Assembly: GCA_007713455.1 (NCBI GenBank)
Contig: VMRT01000001.1
Coordinates: forward strand, 473,343 to 537,342
Source of the DNA: Pseudomonas sp.
GTDB taxonomy: Bacteria; Pseudomonadota; Gammaproteobacteria; Pseudomonadales; Pseudomonadaceae
DNA: 64,000 nucleotides
Direction: 5' to 3'
Below, piece after piece: positions 59,313 through 64,000 of the stretch (its first letter is position 1; every line of letters begins with the position of its first letter). The position numbers were made by a program, and so were the translations under genes. The notes below the pieces were generated by a model that made no database searches, was not told the DNA's origin, and saw only the letters and a program-made list of their open reading frames with translations.

Positions 59313-59443
59313 GTAAGAGGGGCTCCGTCCTGTGAGTGGCATGACCTTACCCGAGCCAGTCAGCCCGCTCAACGAGCGGGTGGACCCGGATGCGCCTGGC
59401 CTTTGATTCAGATGCCGGGGTTGCGTTCCTTGAACGTGGAGCG

Positions 59444-60460
59444 TCAGTGCCCTTCGAGCAGGGCCACCGCCTGATCGAGCAGCGCAAGGGGGTTGCTCGT
59501 CTTGTGGATGTCCACCGAGAGCAGCTGGCGGAAGCGCCGCGCGCCGGGAAAGCCCTGGCCCAAACCGAGCACATGACGGGTGATGTGATGCATCGCGCCA
59601 CCGTCGCTCAAGTGGCGCTCAATGTAGGGTCGCATATTGCGTAGTGCCTGTGCCCGGCTGATCACCGGCGCTTCGCTACCGAACAGCTCCCGGTCGACGC
59701 GGGCCAGCAGATAGGGGTTGTGGTAGGCCTCGCGCCCTAGCATGACGCCATCGAAGATTTGCAGGTGCGCGCGGCACTCGTCCAGCGTCTTGATGCCGCC
59801 GTTCAGGATGATCTCGAGGTCCGGGAAGTCCTTCTTCAGCTGCGCCGCGATGTCGTAACGCAATGGCGGCACCTCACGGTTCTGCTTCGGTGACAGCCCT
59901 TCGAGGATGGCTATGCGCGCGTGCACGGTGAAACTGCGGCATCCGGCGTCGCGTACCTGACCGACGAAATCGCACAGCTCGGCATAGCTGTCGCGTCCAT
60001 TGATACCGATGCGATGCTTGACGGTGACCTCGATATCCACTGCATCGCGCATTGCCTTTACGCAATCGGCCACCAGTGACGGATGGCCCATCAGGCAGGC
60101 GCCGATCATGTTGTTTTGCACCCGGTCACTGGGGCAGCCAACGTTGAGGTTCACCTCGTCATAACCCGCGGCTTCGGCGAGCTTCGCGCACTCGGCCAGC
60201 TCCGCCGGCACACTGCCTCCCAGCTGTAGTGCCAGTGGGTGCTCAGTCTCGTCATACCGCAGAAACCGCTGCGCATCGCCATGCAGCAGCGCGCCGGTGG
60301 TGACCATCTCGGTGTAGAGCAACGCATGTTGCGAAAGCTGGCGCAGGAAGTACCTACAGTGCCTATCAGTCCAATCCATCATCGGCGCGACGGAGAAGCG
60401 TCGGAATCCTGAAGTGCCCGTTTTTAAAGGCTTTGAGGTAATATTTGCTTCTTTAGTCAT
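59444..60460 (-). CDS. dusA: tRNA-dihydrouridine(20/20a) synthase DusA with element-derived 5' end
   Basis: A 338-residue FMN enzyme reducing U20/U20a in t[26 protein letters not shown] and the catalytic cysteine in [21 protein letters not shown] are intact. Codons 1-18 ([18 protein letters not shown]) are A/T-rich, and codons up to ~37 still use AGG and ACT, unlike the GC-rich rest. Together with the divergent integrase next to it, this shows that a mobile element entered at the 5' end and supplied a new start and promoter while keeping the gene open. Confidence 0.93.
   Translation of the reverse strand: MTKEANITSKPLKTGTSGFRRFSVAPMMDWTDRHCRYFLRQLSQHALLYTEMVTTGALLHGDAQRFLRYDETEHPLALQLGGSVPAELAECAKLAEAAGYDEVNLNVGCPSDRVQNNMIGACLMGHPSLVADCVKAMRDAVDIEVTVKHRIGINGRDSYAELCDFVGQVRDAGCRSFTVHARIAILEGLSPKQNREVPPLRYDIAAQLKKDFPDLEIILNGGIKTLDECRAHLQIFDGVMLGREAYHNPYLLARVDRELFGSEAPVISRAQALRNMRPYIERHLSDGGAMHHITRHVLGLGQGFPGARRFRQLLSVDIHKTSNPLALLDQAVALLEGH
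60349..60383. mobile_element. probable attL core inside the 5' end of dusA
   Basis: The stretch encoding [12 protein letters not shown] carries two AGG codons and A/T-ending codons in an otherwise GC-ending gene. dusA 5' ends are a known integration site for dusA-associated integrases. The exact crossover cannot be fixed because the far end of the element lies outside the window. Confidence 0.5.
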
Positions 60461-60511
60461 CTACGCGCTACCAACGTATTTTCAGGGGTTTCAGGGCGTT
60501 TATTAAACCCA

Positions 60512-60551
60512 GGTGGTACGCTGTACCACCAAGATACCAGTATGTACCACC
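60512..60551. promoter_or_regulatory. operator-like repeats between dusA and the integrase gene
   Basis: GGTGGTAC-GCT-GTACCACC (60512-60530) is a perfect 8-bp dyad. A third GTACCACC half site lies at 60544-60551, 21 bp (two helical turns) beyond. They sit 16-55 bp before the integrase ATG and are candidates for a repressor operator, or for integrase or excisionase arm sites. Confidence 0.6.
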
Positions 60552-60566
60552 GGTCAGAGCACTCGC

Positions 60567-61721
60567 ATGGCAACGATTCGAGCCCGTAAACGAGCCGATG
60601 GCTCTATGAGCTATACCGCACAGATCCGACTCAAGAAGAACGGGCAGCAGGTTCATACCGAAAGCATGACCTTTTCTCGCAAAAAAGCGGCCGAAGCGTG
60701 GGCTAAGCGACGAGAAACGGAGCTAGCTGAGCCAGGTGCCATTCAGCGGGCACGGCATAAGGGCGTTCAACTGTCGGACATAATCGACAAGTATCTAGAG
60801 GAGGTGGGCAGAGCCCGCCCGCTGGGTAAGACGAAGAAAGCCACCTTGGCTGCCATTGCGAAGACCACACTGGGTACCAAGACTGATCGCGAGCTCAATA
60901 GCCAAGTACTGGTCGATTATGCGCTATGGCGCATGAGTCCTGAAGGGGGAGGCGTCAAACCCCAGACCGTGGGTAATGATTTAGCCCATCTGGGGGCCGT
61001 TCTATCGGTAGCGCGGCCCGCATGGGGTTACGAGGTTGATGGTATATGCATGGTAGAGGCCCGTCGTGTCCTCTCCAAGCTAGGCTACAGGCTTAAAAGC
61101 CAGGAGCGGGACCGTCGTCCCACTATGGCAGAGCTGGACAAGCTACTTCAGCGTTTCCAAGAAGTGCTTCGCCCGCGCCCTACCTCGATACATATGCCAA
61201 AAGTTATGGCGTTTGCTCTATTCTCAACTCGCCGCCAAGAGGAGATTGTTCGGATCCGGTGGGACGATTTAGACCCTTCACGAAAGGCGGTCTTGGTACG
61301 GGATATGAAAAACCCGGGAGATAAATGGGGAAATGACGTTTGGTGCCGTCTCCCTGATGAAGCCTGGGCAATAGTTCAGAGCATGCCTCGTGAATACCAA
61401 GAGATCTTTCCTTACACCACTGACGCTATCCAAGGGGCCTGGATGCGTGCGGTCGAACGGGCCGGTATAAAAGATCTTCACTTTCACGACTTGCGACATG
61501 AAGGGATCAGCCGTCTATTCGAACTGGGGTGGGATATCCCTGCGGTAGCTAGCGTATCAGGCCACAGAGACTGGAACTCGCTCAGACGTTATACGCATCT
61601 GCATGGTGACGGAGATCGATATACGGGTTGGTGCTGGCTGCCTACGATTATAGATATGAAGGTTTCTTTTGGGGTTTGGGTGTCGAGAAGAAAGTCAACC
61701 AATACGGCGAACACCGTTTAA
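60567..61721 (+). CDS. tyrosine-type site-specific integrase (dusA-associated)
   Basis: A 384-residue tyrosine recombinase. The N-terminal arm-binding region (MATIRARKRADGSMSYTAQIRL) is followed by a core-binding SAM-like domain (about 68-160). The catalytic domain has Arg222/223 in STRRQEEIVRIRW, HxxR (H307, R310) in HFHDLRHEG, H333 in SGHRDW, and nucleophile Tyr342 in LRRYTHL. All residues needed for activity are present. It is divergent from dusA, the usual position for the integrase of a dusA-targeting element. Its last 27 bp overlap the PrtN-like gene on the other strand. Confidence 0.92.
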   Translation: MATIRARKRADGSMSYTAQIRLKKNGQQVHTESMTFSRKKAAEAWAKRRETELAEPGAIQRARHKGVQLSDIIDKYLEEVGRARPLGKTKKATLAAIAKTTLGTKTDRELNSQVLVDYALWRMSPEGGGVKPQTVGNDLAHLGAVLSVARPAWGYEVDGICMVEARRVLSKLGYRLKSQERDRRPTMAELDKLLQRFQEVLRPRPTSIHMPKVMAFALFSTRRQEEIVRIRWDDLDPSRKAVLVRDMKNPGDKWGNDVWCRLPDEAWAIVQSMPREYQEIFPYTTDAIQGAWMRAVERAGIKDLHFHDLRHEGISRLFELGWDIPAVASVSGHRDWNSLRRYTHLHGDGDRYTGWCWLPTIIDMKVSFGVWVSRRKSTNTANTV

Positions 61722-61970
61722 TTTTTGATACTCTTCTAACGCCTCGGCATGCCGCTTATCCAAGTAGGCGGCCAAGTCTGACAAGTGAATACCTTTTGTA
61801 CTTTTCTGGCTGCATTCTATTCGCATCAAAGGGATTTTGATCTGGCCTGCAAGCACCTTCCGTTGGAACATTTCTGGAGTAAGGTGCATAAAGTAGTCAC
61901 GGCAGATGTCCTCCAAGGGGATTACAGCTTTGCCGTTGTACTGAGCCATGAGTAGAAAGAAGGTGTTCAT
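61695..61970 (-). CDS. pyocin activator PrtN family protein
   Basis: 91 residues: MNTFFLLMAQYNGKAVIPLED, then FMHLTPEMFQRKVLAGQIKIPLMRIECSQKSTKGIHLSDLAAYLDKRH. It is close to P. aeruginosa PrtN across its whole length by eye. PrtN drives pyocin genes after DNA damage. Here it may drive island genes or integrase excision. It is convergent with the integrase gene. Its ATG overlaps the stop of a 38-codon ORF. Confidence 0.87.
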   Translation of the reverse strand: MNTFFLLMAQYNGKAVIPLEDICRDYFMHLTPEMFQRKVLAGQIKIPLMRIECSQKSTKGIHLSDLAAYLDKRHAEALEEYQKLNGVRRIG

Positions 61971-62083
61971 TCTGGCGCCTCATGACGAAGTTTGGCGAAA
62001 CTAGCAAACCAATTGACCTTGTTGGTGCTGCTGGTATAGGTGGGATTGTTCACGTCGCGCTCTAGTTGCTCGATTTTCCTCAT
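61967..62083 (-). CDS. 38-residue ORF coupled to the PrtN-like gene
   Basis: ATG at 62083, stop TGA overlapping the PrtN start (ATGA). The product is MRKIEQLERDVNN ... NKVNWFASFAKLRHEAPE. There is no obvious Shine-Dalgarno before the ATG, the chief doubt. The stop-start overlap with a real gene is the main support. No family recognised. Confidence 0.4.
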   Translation of the reverse strand: MRKIEQLERDVNNPTYTSSTNKVNWFASFAKLRHEAPE

Positions 62084-62244
62084 TTTTATATGGTTGGAAT
62101 GAGTCGTTTCCTCTCAAATTAGCCTATCGACGAAATTAGACGTCGATAAGTGCTATTTTTCTGCTTTGGAGCGATTACTGTCCGTTCGTTGCTCCGCGTA
62201 TGCGGAGATTGGGTTGGGGTTGCCTCAGTACACCAGGAGAACCG

Positions 62245-62985
62245 ATGCGAATTCATATTCTCTCAGACCTGCACAACGAGTTTGAGGTCTTCATGCCGGA
62301 GGTGCATAACGCGGATCTGGTCATATTGGCGGGCGACATTGATCTCGGTATCAGAGGAATCGAATGGGCCCGAACTGCTTTCACATGCCCTGTGCTGTAT
62401 GTGCCTGGAAATCATGAGTACTACCGGGGCCACCTCGAAAAAACGTTTGAGGCGATGCAGGCGGCCGCTGATGAGCGAGTTCGCGTCATGGATCACGATG
62501 AAGTTGTGATAGGAGGGGTGCGTTTTTTGGGGGCAACAATGTGGACTGACTTCGCTGCCACAGGGCACCGATCAGTAGCCGCGCGGAGCGCTCAACAGAC
62601 CTTGAGTGACTTCCGTCAGATTCGGACAGAAAACTTCCGGCGCATCAAGCCGCAAGATTTGATCAAGAAATCTACTGCAACGCGGGAATGGCTTGGCGGC
62701 ATGCTTGCAAAACGACATGAAGGGCCGACGGTAGTAATCACCCATCACGCACCAACTCTCAGGTCACTTGAGGAAAGTCCATATGCAGGGACGATCTTAG
62801 ACGCGGCTTTCGCAAACCAATGGGAAGACTTGATGGGCTCTGACCGCGTGGCCCTATGGGTGCATGGTCACACACATACGTCCGTTGATTACATAGTGGA
62901 GGGTACCCGGATAGTCTCCAACCAAAGAGGATATCCTAAAGAAGAGTCAGGTTTTCGACCGGCACTTGTTATAGAGCTTTGCTAG
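62245..62985 (+). CDS. calcineurin-like metallophosphoesterase
   Basis: 246 residues from ATG 62245 (AGGAG 5 nt before it). The full set of dimetal motifs is present: LSDLHNEF (DxH), LAGDID, VPGNHEYY (GNHE), VITHHAP and WVHGHTH. It is soluble, with no signal peptide. It is cargo of the dusA element, alone on its strand. It could act on nucleotides, phosphoproteins or nucleic-acid ends. Sequence does not decide. Confidence 0.88.
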   Translation: MRIHILSDLHNEFEVFMPEVHNADLVILAGDIDLGIRGIEWARTAFTCPVLYVPGNHEYYRGHLEKTFEAMQAAADERVRVMDHDEVVIGGVRFLGATMWTDFAATGHRSVAARSAQQTLSDFRQIRTENFRRIKPQDLIKKSTATREWLGGMLAKRHEGPTVVITHHAPTLRSLEESPYAGTILDAAFANQWEDLMGSDRVALWVHGHTHTSVDYIVEGTRIVSNQRGYPKEESGFRPALVIELC

Positions 62986-63495
62986 TAGACCCTTGCTCTA
63001 GTCGCCGTCTATCCGCTGTTAGTTTGCCGTTATTGAGAGTCGTCTACCGTACGTTCTGTCCTGCAAGTGCAAGACTTCGATCGCAACGTGCCGGCCGGCG
63101 GTAGCCTTTCTTTGCAAGCGGCTTACCCAAAACCTACATCAATAGCAGTTTCCATGTGGAAAGTCTCACCCAGCGTGTGGTTGTCGCGGACACGCATCAA
63201 TTTTCCGTGATGTTGAACGATGGCTGAGTGTGATCCACTGCTACCCTGGGCATCGCCGGAGAAAGGCGTTAGTAGATATGTACAGCGGTAGCTATCGCTG
63301 CTAGCGCATTTGCGGCGGTCAGTATGCGCAAAAAATGCACCTGCTTCCCTACTGATATGATGGGCACCTCGCGATCGCGAGGTGGAATTACAATTTGCAC
63401 TGTAGGGCATCGCGACCGCCCCAATGCACCTGAATTCTGCCCGTAACAACGTATTATTTCGGTCGTAGACCTAAGCCCGCGATATCGCAGGCATC
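62986..63495. other. intergenic region without a convincing gene
   Basis: 510 bp of lower-GC element DNA. A minus-strand frame of 108 codons (63123-63449) begins with TTG and lacks a ribosome site. Its product is Ser/His/Arg-rich without recognised features. Nothing else is seen apart from palindromic CGATCGCG-like bits near 63371. Confidence 0.5.
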
Positions 63496-63735
63496 ATGAC
63501 GCTGGATCAAGGAATGGGCACTAAACAAGTAATTATCGAGGACTGGGATGGTGATAGTGCTATCCGCACTCCCGCTGAAGCACTCCAAGAGCTGGGTATC
63601 GGCGTTGGCGACACTCTATACGTGATTGAGGAGTACGTTGGCACTACACGATGCATTTTACTCAGCAAAACTCCAAAGATTCCAGATCGTACTGATGAGC
63701 TGGTTGCTCACTGGAATCGTGTAGGTAGCGAATAA
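63496..63735 (+). CDS. AbrB/MazE-like DNA-binding small protein
   Basis: 79 residues. The stretch IIEDWDGDSAIRTPAEALQELGIGVGDTLYVIEEYVGTTRCILLSKTPKIPDRTDELV has the swapped-hairpin AbrB/MazE plan: paired strands, an AxALxxLGIxxGD turn, and a final strand. Such proteins are usually antitoxins or transition regulators. ATG 63496 is used. A second ATG at 63514 is too close to its AAGGA. No complete toxin follows within the window. Confidence 0.7.
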   Translation: MTLDQGMGTKQVIIEDWDGDSAIRTPAEALQELGIGVGDTLYVIEEYVGTTRCILLSKTPKIPDRTDELVAHWNRVGSE

Positions 63736-63844
63736 AGGACGATCACAGTGAGCAGGATTTGGCCAGTAGCTGCTTCGCCAGCTTCCCCCTTCCGGCCAAG
63801 AGTAGCCATTTTAGGGCAAGGAATATTAATCCATCCCCTTCGAC

Positions 63845-64000
63845 TCAACAAGCGAAGAAGTGCACCCAGTTAAAGAACGGGGTCACCGAAACATACTCGC
63901 CATAGGCCATTGATTGCTGCACCAGCCACTTTACAGCCTGATCAGACGCTGCCAGCAGGCCCGATATGGACAATAGGGCATACGGCGAGAGCTTTTTGCC
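63845..64000 (-). pseudogene. signal peptidase II (LspA) fragment, truncated at its 3' side and open at the window edge
   Basis: Minus-strand frame from the window end to a stop at 63845: GKKLSPYALLSISGLLAASDQAVKWL, then VQQSMAYGEYVSVTPFFNWVHFFAC-stop. DQAxKW and VTPFFNxV are the N-terminal LspA signatures. The catalytic-aspartate half (usually over 100 further residues) is missing, replaced after VH by unrelated sequence. It is probably a broken accessory lspA of the kind carried on metal-resistance islands. The N-terminus lies beyond 64000. Confidence 0.65.

Noticed and set aside
63396..63410. GCACTGTAGG matching part of the dusA core, considered as attR
   Set aside because: Only 10 bp match, and the copy is inverted relative to the dusA core. 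A true attR should be a direct repeat flanking the element.
63123..63449. 108-codon minus-strand frame in the dusA element
   Set aside because: TTG start, no Shine-Dalgarno, Ser/His/Arg-rich product without recognised fold. Kept only as part of the intergenic note.

Overview
The window looks like chromosomal DNA of a high-GC gammaproteobacterium of the Pseudomonas group, most likely the Stutzerimonas (P. stutzeri) lineage. This is inferred from protein similarity by eye and from gene orders I know from Pseudomonas chromosomes: cysM-rlmD-relA-mazG close to gacS, and ABC pair-queF ... mlaA-PilZ-rssB-rssC-tal-dusA. No database search was run.

Layout. 0-3 kb: class D beta-lactamase, GNAT acetyltransferase and a second serine hydrolase on the minus strand. 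3-7 kb: a gldA-gldF-gldG type ABC system, then a cold-shock protein gene with its own promoter. 7-16 kb: housekeeping genes (rlmA, dapE, tcdA, phosphate-selective-type porin, secreted cyclophilin, LysR regulator). 16-26 kb: DEAD-box helicase, a second LysR regulator divergent from a DUF1127 gene, TauE/SafE transporter, heme-binding DUF3365 protein, mnmC and the hybrid kinase gacS. 26-35 kb: TRIC channel divergent from argP, then cysM, rlmD, relA and mazG, with mazG bracketed by pairs of palindromic repeats. 35-41.4 kb: a four-gene ligase-associated DNA repair operon (exonuclease, ATP-dependent ligase, Lhr-type helicase, PdeM-like phosphoesterase). In it the exonuclease is frameshifted by an extra 5-bp repeat unit, and the first ~90 codons of the helicase are built from a REP-like palindrome array. 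41-52 kb: fadE, MscS channel, rhodanese, small secreted and membrane proteins, tRNA-Ser(GGA), HD-GYP phosphodiesterase, enoyl-CoA hydratase, and an arginine-succinyltransferase remnant in which aruC sits directly beside the PA0900-like gene and astE. 52-60 kb: YadG/YadH-type ABC exporter, queF, mlaA, PilZ protein, RssB/RssC phosphatase-antagonist pair, tal and dusA.

60.4 kb to the end: the left end of an integrated element at the 5' end of dusA. A tyrosine integrase stands divergent from dusA, followed by a PrtN-family activator, a coupled 38-codon ORF, a metallophosphoesterase, an AbrB/MazE-like protein and a truncated signal peptidase II gene. Codon use is clearly more AT-rich than in the flanking chromosome, and the change reaches into the first ~37 codons of dusA.

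Most of the window is conserved core genome. The parts worth a second look are the ligase-repair operon with its two unusual 5' regions, the collapsed arginine cluster, and the dusA-linked element. I found no CRISPR array, rRNA or complete insertion sequence.
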